Assembly (NCBI GenBank): GCA_017550535.1
Contig: JAFZOS010000046.1
Location: 1-44,707, forward strand
Direction of reading: 5' to 3'
DNA from: Lachnospiraceae bacterium
Lineage (GTDB): Bacteria > Bacillota > Clostridia > Lachnospirales > Lachnospiraceae
DNA length: 44,707 nucleotides
The notes beneath the pieces are model-generated. The model was not told the origin of the DNA and ran no database searches. It saw only the letters and a list, made by a program, of their open reading frames with translations. Positions 7,787 through 17,078 of this stretch are shown here, in pieces; the first letter of the stretch is position 1, and each line of letters begins with the position of its first letter. The translations under genes and the position numbers were made by a program.

Positions 7787-8986
7787 TCATACCGGACCCG
7801 CAGTATCAAGCATCGTCCTTATCCTTTCATCATAGCAAAACTCACGGGAAACCTTTTCATGTCCCCTCTTTGCTATTTCAGTACGGATTTCGGGATTATT
7901 AAGATAATATGATGCTTTTGCATACATATCCTCGATACTTTCGTACATGATCATCTCTTCGCCGTCAATAAAGCATTCAGCAAGCTCCGGCTGATAATTT
8001 GAAAGCAGGAATCCTCCCGCGCCCATTATATCAAGAGCCCTTAACGGTATACCCGAACGGATGCAGCGAAGAGTCATATTAAGGTTTATATCGCTTGCCT
8101 TAAACACCTTGGGCATCTCATTATCGTAATCGACGGTACCCATGTATGTGATTTTATCAAGCAGTTCATTTTTCTCGCGGCTGTACAGCTTGACATCATA
8201 ATGGTTTGCAAGGAGCTTAAGCGCCAGCAGCCTGTCTTCCCTTGTGATCTGTGCTGCCATTGCATACGACAGGGCTTCCCTGCTTATATTGAGTACCGGT
8301 GCATGATCCCCATGATCACCCGGGTGTTCCCTGCGGTATTCCATGGTCTTATCATAAACTGTTCTGTTGATATCATTAAGCAGCCCGTCCGTCAATAATT
8401 CATCGATCACATAATACCCGTATATCTTTGACTGAGCCTTCATGAGCGCGTCAAGATAGCCCTGATGGAATTCATCCAGGATACTGCGTATATTCAGCAT
8501 TTCGGACCCATACAGATTGCCTACGAAGCTGACCTGTGCCGAATATTTCTTACGCTCTGCGGCACTTAAGATCATACCGTCAAGCCGTTTTACATTAACG
8601 GCAAGGGGAAGGTGATATACATTATCAAACCCCTTGTTCTTATAGCCAAGAACCTGCTCCCTGTCATACATGAAAGCATAATTGCATGGCAGTCCGAGCG
8701 TCCGTTCTATATCAGGCACATCAAGCGGTGCATCATATGACCATGATATATATTTAACGGAATTCCTGTTACAGCATTCCGCAATTACCGGAAAAAAGTT
8801 CGTAGAGTACACGAACCCGTAGTTTCCGTCCTTAAGATATCCCGCAAATTCTCCCGCAAATCCGTCATCGACATTAACATCCTCAAAACGGTGCTTAACG
8901 ATCCTGCACTCACAGCCCGCATCCCTGAAGGCCTCCACTATATCCCTGTGATTATAGCTTGCCCACTCGTATATCAGTACTTTCAT
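7787..8986 (-). CDS. CgeB-like GT-B glycosyltransferase (copy 1)
   Basis: The protein has 399 residues with the two-Rossmann layout of the DUF3880 plus Glyco_trans_1_2 proteins, whose best-known member is B. subtilis CgeB. The N-terminal half has SWSYDAP (81-87), YAFMYDREQ and VSFVGNLY (152-159). The C-terminal half has the family signature INLNMTLR (300-307), SGIPLRALDIMG (311-322) and GGFLLSNYQPEL (324-335). A central helical insert with ALMKAQSKIYGYYVI is shared with neighbouring copies. No clear Shine-Dalgarno precedes the ATG and the upstream gene stops 8 bases before it, so translation probably depends on re-initiation. Cytoplasmic; donor sugar unknown. Confidence 0.82.
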   Translation of the reverse strand: MKVLIYEWASYNHRDIVEAFRDAGCECRIVKHRFEDVNVDDGFAGEFAGYLKDGNYGFVYSTNFFPVIAECCNRNSVKYISWSYDAPLDVPDIERTLGLPCNYAFMYDREQVLGYKNKGFDNVYHLPLAVNVKRLDGMILSAAERKKYSAQVSFVGNLYGSEMLNIRSILDEFHQGYLDALMKAQSKIYGYYVIDELLTDGLLNDINRTVYDKTMEYRREHPGDHGDHAPVLNISREALSYAMAAQITREDRLLALKLLANHYDVKLYSREKNELLDKITYMGTVDYDNEMPKVFKASDINLNMTLRCIRSGIPLRALDIMGAGGFLLSNYQPELAECFIDGEEMIMYESIEDMYAKASYYLNNPEIRTEIAKRGHEKVSREFCYDERIRTMLDTAGPV

Positions 8987-8994
8987 ATCATCAT

Positions 8995-10200
8995 TTAAAT
9001 CACCGACAGTATCTCGCCAAGCCGGCGCTCATAGGTGTGCTCCTCCTGCGTTTTTTTAAAGCCGTTTGAAGCAATTTCGCGGCGTTCCTTATCATGCATA
9101 AGATAATACTCGATCTTATCAAGCATATCTTCCCTACTGCAATATGATACATAATCCTCGCCATCAACATAACAGTCCGAAAAATCGGCCTGATAATTAC
9201 TTAAAAGAAATCCTCCCGAGCCCAATATCTCGAACGCACGCAGCGGGATCCCGGAATGAATGCTCCTGAGTGTTATGTTTAGATTAATACCGACCATATT
9301 ATATAAAACGGGAGCAAGGTCGATATGATCGATCGATCCGTGGTTTAAAACTCCTTTTATCGATAGTTTCGGATCCTGCGTATACAGATCAACTGCCGGC
9401 TTACCTTTTTGGGAAAAACGCTCTCCTATCGCGGTAAGATAATCATATCTTTCCCTGGCTGTTATCTCCCTGTTGATCGCATATTCCGCAAACAGGAATG
9501 CACGGCTGGCCACACTTTCATTGTTCGGCTGCATCGGAAGGTCCTTTGACATTTCATCCATAAGAGCATCTGTCATCATGCTCTTTATGAAATTGTATCC
9601 GTACACCTTGCTCTGCACTGCCATCAGCCCTTCGAGATATCCCCGCGAATGATCGGATATGTCATGTATCCTGCGATAAAAGGTATGCTCCTCGTCATAC
9701 ATCGAACCAACAAATGCAATCCTCGATACCGGCGTAAGGCCCCGGGTTTTAAAAAGATCACGATTATGCTTATCGTTCACCGATGCCATACGCCTTGAAG
9801 GTGCTGCCGCAAGCGGCAGATAATGTACTGTTTTTATGTTGTTTTTTGCAAATTCGGCATACTGTTCCTTATCAAACACAAAGATATGATTGGTTTCAAA
9901 TATAACCGTATATGAGTACAGCATCACAAATGGATTATCATACACCCACGATATGTATGGTGTATTGTTTTCATGACATGCTATCGCAACGGGCGGATAG
10001 TAATTCGATGAAAAGACCGCATCCGCACGGGCTTCGTTTATCTTATCCGTTATCTTCTTCTCAAGTGTCTCATCATGATAAACATCATTTGAAGAATACG
10101 GCATCACGGTAAGCTCATGACCTAATGCCGATATCGCTTCTTTAACGTCCTCATTTCCAAAACTTTTCCATTCTATGTACAGTATCTTTTTTCCGGCCAT
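8995..10200 (-). CDS. CgeB-like GT-B glycosyltransferase (copy 2)
   Basis: The protein has 401 residues and is a paralogue of the adjacent copy. SWVYDNPFV, IFVFDKEQY, IAFVGSMYDEE, a central GLMAVQSKVYGYNF segment, then GINLNITLRSIHSGIP and GGFLLSNYQADF occur in the same order and at nearly the same positions. It lies in the minus-strand operon 13 bases after the GT-D gene, with AGGATAGGGA just before its ATG. Tandem duplication of this family followed by divergence is the simplest reading, so each copy may add a different residue or use a different acceptor. Specificity cannot be read from sequence. Confidence 0.82.
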   Translation of the reverse strand: MAGKKILYIEWKSFGNEDVKEAISALGHELTVMPYSSNDVYHDETLEKKITDKINEARADAVFSSNYYPPVAIACHENNTPYISWVYDNPFVMLYSYTVIFETNHIFVFDKEQYAEFAKNNIKTVHYLPLAAAPSRRMASVNDKHNRDLFKTRGLTPVSRIAFVGSMYDEEHTFYRRIHDISDHSRGYLEGLMAVQSKVYGYNFIKSMMTDALMDEMSKDLPMQPNNESVASRAFLFAEYAINREITARERYDYLTAIGERFSQKGKPAVDLYTQDPKLSIKGVLNHGSIDHIDLAPVLYNMVGINLNITLRSIHSGIPLRAFEILGSGGFLLSNYQADFSDCYVDGEDYVSYCSREDMLDKIEYYLMHDKERREIASNGFKKTQEEHTYERRLGEILSVI

Positions 10201-10213
10201 TTTCCCTATCCTG

Positions 10214-11263
10214 TCAATCGATCACGGCTACAATCTGCGCTTTGTAATCATCGTCATCCGGCGCTTCGATCAAACGTCCCGCAACCCTTTCATCCTTACT
10301 GCAATATTTATAAGGTATATCCACACCGTAAAGATTGGGGAGTTTTCTTAAATACGCCTCGTATATAAGATCCACATGCCCGATATCGATTGCCTGATAG
10401 CCCTCCTTATAAAGATCATACGCAAGTACCGTTGCCGTAGGGCCAAGGGCAAGTAGGATCAGTTTATCCTTTGGCTGCCTAAGCGCCGCATTCATTATAT
10501 CATCATATCTGTCAATAGCATTTTCAGCCGGTCCGAGGATACGCTCTATGCTCCTGCAGTTATCAAACAGATCGTTCCCAACTCCCATACAGGTATGTAT
10601 ACCTTCAACAAAAACACAATCCCTGTCATTCCATATATGCTTAAGTTCCCTGACATCATCATCACTTTTTATGTTATGGAACAATGCATCTCCGTACTGT
10701 TTATCCGGATCAAGCAGTCCTGCATGCAGCTTCCGTACCATAGGACGCATATATGCGCGTACTCCGTCTGCCTCTTCTTCCGGTATGTCAAACAGGTTCG
10801 TATAAAATAAAGGATGGAGTCCTATCATCAATCCCCCTTCATTTGATGTCAAAACTTCCTCAAGCCGCTTTCCGAGCAGCTGTGACTCACCTTGAAAGTT
10901 CCACCTTTTCTGCCCTACTATAGCGGCAAATTCCCCATCGCCCAGCCTTGCTAACGACTTCTTTTCATCTATGATAAGCCTTCTGGTCTCAAGATTGGAA
11001 AGAATATGAGGTTTAAAGAAAAACGTATGATAATCCGGATCCTGCATTTCATATGGCAGGCTGTCAATTCTGTATCTGTTTATACAAGCATATTGTTTCA
11101 GTGCATTAAGTTCATCCGAAAATTCACGTTGTGTATCACCAAACTGCGACATCATATCAATCGCCTGATTCAGCAGCTTATTAACAGAAGCTTGCCATTT
11201 GCGCAGTTCTTCGTTTTCATTTTCAAGTCCTGCCATTCTCTGTAATAACTCATCATTCGACAT
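10214..11263 (-). CDS. GT-D fold glycosyltransferase with an N-terminal coiled coil
   Basis: The protein has 349 residues. Residues 1-60 are predicted helical and coiled-coil-like (ELLQRMAGLENENEELRKWQ). From about residue 78 comes the GT-D (former DUF1792) domain. Its hallmark SLARLGDGEF (103-112) contains the Asp-Gly-Glu triad (109-111) that binds metal in this fold. The C-terminal half has LILLALGPTATVLAYDL and AIDIGHVDLIYEAYL, also typical. Known GT-D enzymes extend O-glycans on serine-rich adhesins of Gram-positive bacteria, so protein O-glycan extension is a reasonable inference. The coiled coil may mediate oligomerization. It sits 6 bases after the GT2 gene in the same operon; the Shine-Dalgarno is weak. 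Confidence 0.82.
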   Translation of the reverse strand: MSNDELLQRMAGLENENEELRKWQASVNKLLNQAIDMMSQFGDTQREFSDELNALKQYACINRYRIDSLPYEMQDPDYHTFFFKPHILSNLETRRLIIDEKKSLARLGDGEFAAIVGQKRWNFQGESQLLGKRLEEVLTSNEGGLMIGLHPLFYTNLFDIPEEEADGVRAYMRPMVRKLHAGLLDPDKQYGDALFHNIKSDDDVRELKHIWNDRDCVFVEGIHTCMGVGNDLFDNCRSIERILGPAENAIDRYDDIMNAALRQPKDKLILLALGPTATVLAYDLYKEGYQAIDIGHVDLIYEAYLRKLPNLYGVDIPYKYCSKDERVAGRLIEAPDDDDYKAQIVAVID

Positions 11264-11269
11264 CGTGTT

Positions 11270-12085
11270 TCAGTCCATCCCTTCACTCAAATACAATTCC
11301 AGCATTTTTCCGACTTGCGGCAGCAATTCATTCCTTTGAGCATGATTTAACAGACTCCTTACAGCATTGTCAAAGCATCCGTTTGACATCAGGATATCCC
11401 TGTCTAATGCTATTATTTTACACCGGCTTTCGTAATAATCTGCTGCTCCTGATGACACTCCTCCCGAAATCATTTCAGCCTCAATCAACACCTCGGGAAC
11501 CATGCCTATCCTATACCTGTCCGCAAATCTCAAAGCAAATTCCCAATCCTCCAGTGCCTTAAGCTCCGTATTAAAACCTCCCAAAGCAATAAAGCACTCT
11601 TTTCTTATAAGCATTGTCGGTGTATCAAAGCAATTCTTTTCTGCAAGTGTCCTTGATATATTTTCCGGTTCAACGGTTCCGGTTATCAATTCACTTCCGT
11701 CATCAAAAACAGCCTTTATCGGATGGGATACCATATCTGTATCGTGGTTATCATTAAGATATTCAACCTGCTTTATCAGTTTGTCACTGTGCCATATATC
11801 ATCACTGTCCTGAAATGCGATCCAATCACCTTTTGCCATCTCAACTCCCGTATTCCTCGCCGCAGCCGGACCACCGTTTACAGGCATACGATGATATATT
11901 ATCCTTTCATCAGGAATGCCTTTAACAACCTTCTCTGTATTATCTGTTGAACCGTCATCAACGATCAATATTTCCGTGATCTCAAAACCTTCATCCTGCC
12001 CTGTTTGATCAAGCACGCTTTGTACCGCATGTCTTATATATTTTTCCCTGTTGAATGTCGGGATGATAACACTGATCCTGTACAT
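11270..12085 (-). CDS. Glycosyltransferase family 2
   Basis: This compact GT-A enzyme has 271 residues. VSVIIPTFNRE-type strand 1 (ISVIIPTFNREKYI) is followed by ILIVDDGSTDNT (40-50), NGGPAAARNTGVEMAKGDWI and the metal-binding QDSDD (92-96). The second half has TPTMLIRKECFIALGGFNTE and ALEDWEFALR, the acceptor-side GGF/ED-x-[DE] signature. A strong Shine-Dalgarno (AAGGAGGG) lies 4 bases before the ATG. It is the second gene of the seven-gene minus-strand operon. Probably adds one sugar to the flagellar or surface glycan. Confidence 0.88.
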   Translation of the reverse strand: MYRISVIIPTFNREKYIRHAVQSVLDQTGQDEGFEITEILIVDDGSTDNTEKVVKGIPDERIIYHRMPVNGGPAAARNTGVEMAKGDWIAFQDSDDIWHSDKLIKQVEYLNDNHDTDMVSHPIKAVFDDGSELITGTVEPENISRTLAEKNCFDTPTMLIRKECFIALGGFNTELKALEDWEFALRFADRYRIGMVPEVLIEAEMISGGVSSGAADYYESRCKIIALDRDILMSNGCFDNAVRSLLNHAQRNELLPQVGKMLELYLSEGMD

Positions 12086-12094
12086 TGACCCTCC

Positions 12095-13288
12095 TTATAG
12101 CCCGTCTGCCGATGGGACATGCACCCTCTCATATTCACGGATATAGGATAGCATATCCTCCCAGACATCCAGATCGATATATCCCTTTTGTGATATATGC
12201 TCACCAACATCTCGAATGATCCCGCTGTACTCTTCAGGAACGCAATGAATTGCCGAAACTATCATCGCTATAACAGAATACTCCCCTTTTATGATCTTGT
12301 TGACTATATATTCCGGGACTTCATATTCAAACATAACCCGGATCCAGTCCCACTTCATCCTGTTCCATTTTTTTTCAATGACAGACCATAGCGATTCAGA
12401 ATCCTCCGTATTTAAAAACATACGTATATCAAACTCACATTCCAGAGCAGAAATCTCCAAAGAGAAATATATTATCAAAAGATCCTGGTTGAAGTATATG
12501 GCATTCCCAACATCATCCAGAATTTTCTCTACCTCTGACATACTCCTATCATTAATTCTGTTCTTCAATGTATCTGCAATAGTTTCGCACAGATGATACA
12601 GCTTTTTATCGTCATTTTCATCGCCGGGATCATATCCGTACCATTTACAGAAATTCATCTTATTTTGGTAGTATGTCTCAAGATTGAGGGGGCCAAAATC
12701 GTGAAATATCCACGGTTCACCCTGCTTTATAACTACGGTCTTTAATCCCTTCTCCCGATATCTTATGCATTGACTCAGATCATAAAAATGAAACGCATCT
12801 ATCCTTTCATCCCAGTCAATATCACAGCTTGTTGCCATCAGCATCCCGTCTACATAATCAGCCTCCTCATATTCTCCCACGGGGTCGGAAATGTCAGGCT
12901 TTACCCCGACCAGTCCCAATCCGCTGAATGTCCCTATGGAATAACATCCCCCTACGTCCAAGCTGCTCCATGCCTGAGCATTTATAAGCTTTCTTGTTCC
13001 CGCAATCCCTATGATCCCAATATTGTCAGCTTTATTAAAACATGAAATAATCTCATTGATAAAATCCCGATTTATGATAAATACATCCTGATGGAGAAAA
13101 ATCTTATATTTTGCCTTCGACTGCTTCAAGGCATCGTTATAGCCCGATGTCATGCTTTGGGGATTCCTTATCGGTACTACCGAAACCGAAACCCCTTCCG
13201 GCATACGAAGTTTTTCGATATAGTACCTGCATTCATCCAAGTAGTCATCATCATTTGTACATATCACAAAAACAATCTCATTTTCCAC
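12095..13288 (-). CDS. StrF-like glycosyltransferase with a helical C-terminal extension
   Basis: The protein has about 397 residues. The N-terminal 220 resemble the StrF/Glyco_tranf_2_5 family: FVICTNDDDYLDEC, SGYNDALKQSKAKYKIFLHQ, DVFI and YVDGMLMATSC, with HQD in the DXD-like position. The last 170 residues are helical and unassigned. No ATG is available. A GTG at 13294 opens the frame, but the Shine-Dalgarno AGGAG (13296-13300) is too close to it. The next GTG, at 13288, is spaced 7 bases from that site and is chosen here. The N-terminal domain is paralogous to the product of 33345-34028, which lacks the extension. It is the first gene of the left-arm operon, behind a promoter at 13349-13378. 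Confidence 0.75.
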   Translation of the reverse strand: MENEIVFVICTNDDDYLDECRYYIEKLRMPEGVSVSVVPIRNPQSMTSGYNDALKQSKAKYKIFLHQDVFIINRDFINEIISCFNKADNIGIIGIAGTRKLINAQAWSSLDVGGCYSIGTFSGLGLVGVKPDISDPVGEYEEADYVDGMLMATSCDIDWDERIDAFHFYDLSQCIRYREKGLKTVVIKQGEPWIFHDFGPLNLETYYQNKMNFCKWYGYDPGDENDDKKLYHLCETIADTLKNRINDRSMSEVEKILDDVGNAIYFNQDLLIIYFSLEISALECEFDIRMFLNTEDSESLWSVIEKKWNRMKWDWIRVMFEYEVPEYIVNKIIKGEYSVIAMIVSAIHCVPEEYSGIIRDVGEHISQKGYIDLDVWEDMLSYIREYERVHVPSADGL

Positions 13289-13329
13289 ACCCACTCTCCT
13301 CTATTAAATACAGTTCTCAATTTTCCCTG

Positions 13330-13358
13330 TTGTTCTTAAAACAGCCTTATTATATAAT
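13330..13358 (+). promoter_or_regulatory. Sigma-A-type promoter for the divergent DUF4422 gene
   Basis: TTGTTC (13330-13335), a 17-base spacer and TATAAT (13353-13358) precede the plus-strand gene. The shared core ATTATATAAT (13349-13358) serves as -10 on both strands, so RNA polymerase could not occupy both promoters at once. Confidence 0.5.
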
Positions 13359-13378
13359 ACCTGTTAAAGATGTGTAAA
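13349..13378 (-). promoter_or_regulatory. Sigma-A-type promoter for the left-arm operon
   Basis: On the minus strand TTTACA (13373-13378), an 18-base spacer and a perfect TATAAT (13349-13354) give a good vegetative promoter. It would drive the seven genes from 13288 down to 4527. Its -10 overlaps the -10 of the divergent promoter below by two bases. Confidence 0.55.
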
Positions 13379-13401
13379 GCGTGATCGGAGGCTTTTTCAA
13401 A

Positions 13402-14553
13402 ATGGAAAAACAGCTTAAAAACTATGTGATCTCCAGCCCCGCCGATATGGCTCTTGAAGAGGCATTTGATGGCTCTGAGTTTGATATTCACATTCAGGCC
13501 GGAGCTGCTCTCACCGGAGACAGAACCTGTGATATAAATGATCACGATGGATTTGCGGAAAGCATATCAGACAGAAATCAACGCTATAGCGAAGCAACGG
13601 CCATGTGGTGGATCATGAAGCATCTGGATACTCCTTATGTTGGAATAGCTCATTACAGGCGACGTTTTGCCTTAAGTGATGACCAGATATCAGGCTACAT
13701 TGAAGATGGTGTCGATATAATAACCACAAATGCTCTGGACATGGAAATATCCATTGAAGAAGCATATCGGGAATTGCATTACTCAAAGGACTGGGATCTG
13801 TTCATGAATATCCTGGGTATATACTCTCCGAAAGATGTTCCGCTGGCAAAGGAAGTCTTTTCCTCCACGCTTATACACAAATGCAATATCAACATTTTCA
13901 GGAGGGAATTATATTCAGCCTTCTGTAACTGGGCATTTCCCATACTTGATTGCTTTTACAATAAAAGTCCCCGGAAAACGGATCTGTACCAACGGCGGGA
14001 TGTTGGCTTTATCGCCGAGCGCCTGTCTCATCTTTTTGTCGAAAAGATGATCTCGCAAGGCAGACGTGTAGTTTGTGCTGGTCTTAAGGAATTGAAGTCA
14101 AAAGAATGGCAGCCGTCAAACGAACTCCAACATATGACCTGTGCAGACGAGGTTTTTGATGCATGTAATCAACTATATAAATCATCACAGATTGGGCGTA
14201 GTTACCTGCTAATGACTACCGCTAATGAAATCGGAATATGTGACGAAAGCAATCTTCCTGCTCTTGAAATCCTTAAACTTGGGGAATTTGAAAGACAATA
14301 TTACTCAAGGACATTACATGATTATCTGCCACCATTCATGCGGGAAAATTTGTATACTCTGCAACAGACTTTTTCGGATTTAAGAAACAAAATCCTTGCT
14401 TGCCATAAAACATCGGATCTCTCAGCTACGAATACACTAAAGGCATACCTGGCACAAACTCACATCACACCACTTGTAGCTGCCGACATCGGCATATTAA
14501 ACGGAATAGACCAGGATGATATGAACAGACTTATATCAATATTGTATACGTGA
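13402..14553 (+). CDS. DUF4422 family glycosyltransferase
   Basis: The protein has 383 residues. The DUF4422 signature is clear: SDRNQRYSEATAMWWIMKH (56-74), GIAHYRRRF (81-89), HKCNINIFRRELYSAFCNW and the GFIAERL motif. Family members sit in capsule, O-antigen and flagellin-glycan loci and are regarded as glycosyltransferases. An upstream in-frame GTG at 13381 is possible. The ATG at 13402 is preferred because GGAGG (13387-13391) lies 10 bases before it and because GTG would swallow that site. It is a single plus-strand gene between two minus-strand groups and stops 3 bases before the next gene's stop. A related gene lies at 43681. Confidence 0.78.
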   Translation: MEKQLKNYVISSPADMALEEAFDGSEFDIHIQAGAALTGDRTCDINDHDGFAESISDRNQRYSEATAMWWIMKHLDTPYVGIAHYRRRFALSDDQISGYIEDGVDIITTNALDMEISIEEAYRELHYSKDWDLFMNILGIYSPKDVPLAKEVFSSTLIHKCNINIFRRELYSAFCNWAFPILDCFYNKSPRKTDLYQRRDVGFIAERLSHLFVEKMISQGRRVVCAGLKELKSKEWQPSNELQHMTCADEVFDACNQLYKSSQIGRSYLLMTTANEIGICDESNLPALEILKLGEFERQYYSRTLHDYLPPFMRENLYTLQQTFSDLRNKILACHKTSDLSATNTLKAYLAQTHITPLVAADIGILNGIDQDDMNRLISILYT

Positions 14554-14556
14554 TTT

Positions 14557-15759
14557 TTATTCGCAAACGGATTTAAATCCGTCTGTCATATCAAGCAATG
14601 TTTCAAGCTGCTTTACATGATCAAACCTTTCACGGACTGACTTCCTTCCTGCTGCAGCTATCTTACGTCGCTCGTCTTCATGGGCAAGATAATACGATAC
14701 TTTTTCAATACAATCTTCAAGGCTGTAAAACAGCACCAGTTCCTTACCGTTTTCAAAGTTTTCATCCAGTTCACGTTGGTAATTTGACAGAAGGAACCCG
14801 CCGCATCCCATTATATCAAGAGCACGCAGCGGTATGCCTGTTTTGATACTCCTCAACGTGATGTTAAGGTTTATCCTGCTTTTATTAAATACCTGAGGCA
14901 TTACCTTATGATAATCCACATATCCCTTTCCATACTTTTCAAGCAACGGTTCATCCGAGAGCTTTGAACCCGTATACAGCCTGAAATCACATCCAATCCC
15001 TGCAACGCTGTTAAGAAGCCGCCTTCTTTCCTCGACCGTAACCTTTTTCTCAAGAAACGAAGAATTGAAAATGTATTCAATATCCTCAATATACTCATCA
15101 CCTAAAATCAATCCATTCGCATCAAGTATATCCTTTATCTCATTAATGAGCGGTGTGTCCGGATTTCCGGTATCGTCCCTTAAAAAACCACCGATATGAT
15201 CCTTCTCATATTCAAAACACTGCTTCCTTACACATTCATCTGCCTTTCTTTTAAGCTCGGCATCCTTTAAGCAGCTGTCATAATAATCATGATCGCCTGT
15301 ATACAGGCTGCCCACAAAAGATACATCACAGGCATATCTGTCGTCACAGGCTGCGGACAAATCGGGCCATTCAACACCAAGCGGAAGATGTATAACCGTA
15401 TCAATACCAAGCCCGTTAAGGCGTTCAGAAAGTTCACCGTCAAAGCATCCTATACGGTTACATTCATACGATGCTGCTTTTGCAAACAACGTGTAGTGAG
15501 GAGAATCATACACCCATGAATAGTACCTTATCCCTGTCGTTTTGCAAACCATTGATATTATCGGAAAGTAATCGTATGATATGACTCCAAGGGCATCGCA
15601 TTCGTGTATAAGGTTTATCAGCTCCTGCGCAAATGTAAGATCTCTTGTATAATGATCGCATTTACGTGAATACACAAAAACCTCATGTCCAAGCCTTAAA
15701 AGATTTTTTTTCAGTATATTGTCGGTATTACATCCCCATGAATACAAGATAAGTTTCAT
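14557..15759 (-). CDS. CgeB-like GT-B glycosyltransferase (copy 3)
   Basis: The protein has 400 residues. It shows the DUF3880/Glyco_trans_1_2 pattern: SWVYDSPHYTLF, VSFVGSLYTGDH, RINLNITLRSIKTGIPLRAL, then GCGGFLLSNYQREL, with an acidic, helical central insert (residues about 160-255). It appears monocistronic, divergent from copy 4 across 137 bp and convergent with the DUF4422 gene with a 3-bp gap and no terminator. A GAGGGGA site lies about 12 bases before the ATG. Its separation from the other copies argues that the island grew by repeated duplication and rearrangement (inference). Confidence 0.82.
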   Translation of the reverse strand: MKLILYSWGCNTDNILKKNLLRLGHEVFVYSRKCDHYTRDLTFAQELINLIHECDALGVISYDYFPIISMVCKTTGIRYYSWVYDSPHYTLFAKAASYECNRIGCFDGELSERLNGLGIDTVIHLPLGVEWPDLSAACDDRYACDVSFVGSLYTGDHDYYDSCLKDAELKRKADECVRKQCFEYEKDHIGGFLRDDTGNPDTPLINEIKDILDANGLILGDEYIEDIEYIFNSSFLEKKVTVEERRRLLNSVAGIGCDFRLYTGSKLSDEPLLEKYGKGYVDYHKVMPQVFNKSRINLNITLRSIKTGIPLRALDIMGCGGFLLSNYQRELDENFENGKELVLFYSLEDCIEKVSYYLAHEDERRKIAAAGRKSVRERFDHVKQLETLLDMTDGFKSVCE

Positions 15760-15896
15760 TGCCGCTTATAGTCCCCTCATTAAAAGAATAAAACCATATG
15801 GCACATTCAACCGATATATGGTAATTTTACTATATAAGCACATTATATGGAATATGCCACACGCATTTTATTCCTAAATTCTCATAAAGGACAAAC

Positions 15897-17078
15897 ATGA
15901 TGAACGTAGTTTTTTACAGATACGGGAGCATATATGAACCCGATATGCTTGATGCCTTTAAAAAGGCCGGGCTTAACGTATATGAGGTAACGCACGAGAT
16001 ATCGGATAAGAGCGTGACCAACTCCGACCGGGTCAGGGATCTTGAAGATAATATAAACAGATATGATCCCATGTTTGTTTATGGCATCAACTATTACCCT
16101 GCACTCGCAAAGCTGTGCAACATACACGGCGTACTGTATATAACCCAGACAGTTGATTCTCCCGTACTTACCCTGTTCAGTGATACGATACGTTTAAACA
16201 CAAACCGGATATTCATGTTTGACCGAGAACAGTATTACTATTTCTCCCGTTTCAGTCCGGATACAGTATTTCATCTGCCGCTCGCATCGGCTGTCGGGCG
16301 TTTTGACAAAGTCATATCCACGATAAATGACGATGACCGTCGTAAGTTTGGCTGTGATATCTCATTTGTCGGATCCACTTACCGGGAAAAGGATCCCTAC
16401 GCCGATATAAGCAACCTTTCGGATTACACAAAAGGATATGTGGATGCGCTGGTTGACAGCTGTCTTAAGATATACGGTTATTATCCAGTCAGAGATGCAA
16501 TAACCGAGCGGATAATAAGCGACTTCAAACAGGCTGCCGGTCAGGATTTCCCTACGGCTGACGAAATAGTGACTTCCTCCGATGCATACGTGATATCACA
16601 TGAATATATCGGCTCACATATTGCCGTTATCGAGCGCGAGCGCACCTTAAATACGCTCGCCCGGCATTTCAATGTGGAGCTGTTCACCAGGAGCGATACA
16701 TCATCACTTAAAAACGTCCATATTCACGAAGGGGTACGGACGCTTGATGAAATGCCCAAGATATTTAACCTTTCAAAGATAAACCTCAACATGACAATGC
16801 GTCCCATCGAATCGGGACTTCCGCTCAGATGCTTTGATATTCTTGGCTGCGGCGGGTTCCTGATGACCAACTACCAGCCCGAAATTGATGATATGTTTGA
16901 TATCGGGGAAGACCTTGAGGCATATTCGAGCCTTGAGGAGTTAACGGATAAATGCGCTTATTACCTTGAACATGAAGACGAGAGGATGCGTATAGCAAGG
17001 AACGGTTATGAAAAGGTGAGCTCAAAATACACACATTACCACAGGATGTCCGAAATGCTTAGCTCAATCCTTTCTTAA
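15897..17078 (+). CDS. CgeB-like GT-B glycosyltransferase (copy 4)
   Basis: The protein has 393 residues. Motifs run in family order: TQTVDSPVLTLF, IFMFDREQYYYF, ISFVGSTYREKD, a central GYVDALVDSCLKIYGYY segment, KINLNMTMRPIESGLPLRCF and GGFLMTNYQPEI. It differs from the others at the usual W-x-YD-P site, where Thr-Val-Asp-Ser-Pro replaces the aromatic pair. Two ATGs occur in tandem (15897 and 15900) behind AAAGGA. It is the only CgeB-only protein on the plus strand, and its last 15 bases overlap the 3' end of the convergent GT2 gene. Confidence 0.82.
   Translation: MMNVVFYRYGSIYEPDMLDAFKKAGLNVYEVTHEISDKSVTNSDRVRDLEDNINRYDPMFVYGINYYPALAKLCNIHGVLYITQTVDSPVLTLFSDTIRLNTNRIFMFDREQYYYFSRFSPDTVFHLPLASAVGRFDKVISTINDDDRRKFGCDISFVGSTYREKDPYADISNLSDYTKGYVDALVDSCLKIYGYYPVRDAITERIISDFKQAAGQDFPTADEIVTSSDAYVISHEYIGSHIAVIERERTLNTLARHFNVELFTRSDTSSLKNVHIHEGVRTLDEMPKIFNLSKINLNMTMRPIESGLPLRCFDILGCGGFLMTNYQPEIDDMFDIGEDLEAYSSLEELTDKCAYYLEHEDERMRIARNGYEKVSSKYTHYHRMSEMLSSILS

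Noticed and set aside
15789-15817. TAAA and ACCGATAT upstream of the plus-strand CgeB-like gene, a possible sigma-28 promoter
   Set aside because: The spacer is 17 bases, two to three longer than in the four good sites, so the match is probably chance in an AT-rich stretch.
15794-15847. Recurring ATATGG units between divergent CgeB-like genes as an operator array
   Set aside because: The units are short, unevenly spaced and imperfect; nothing beyond AT-rich divergent intergenic sequence can be supported.
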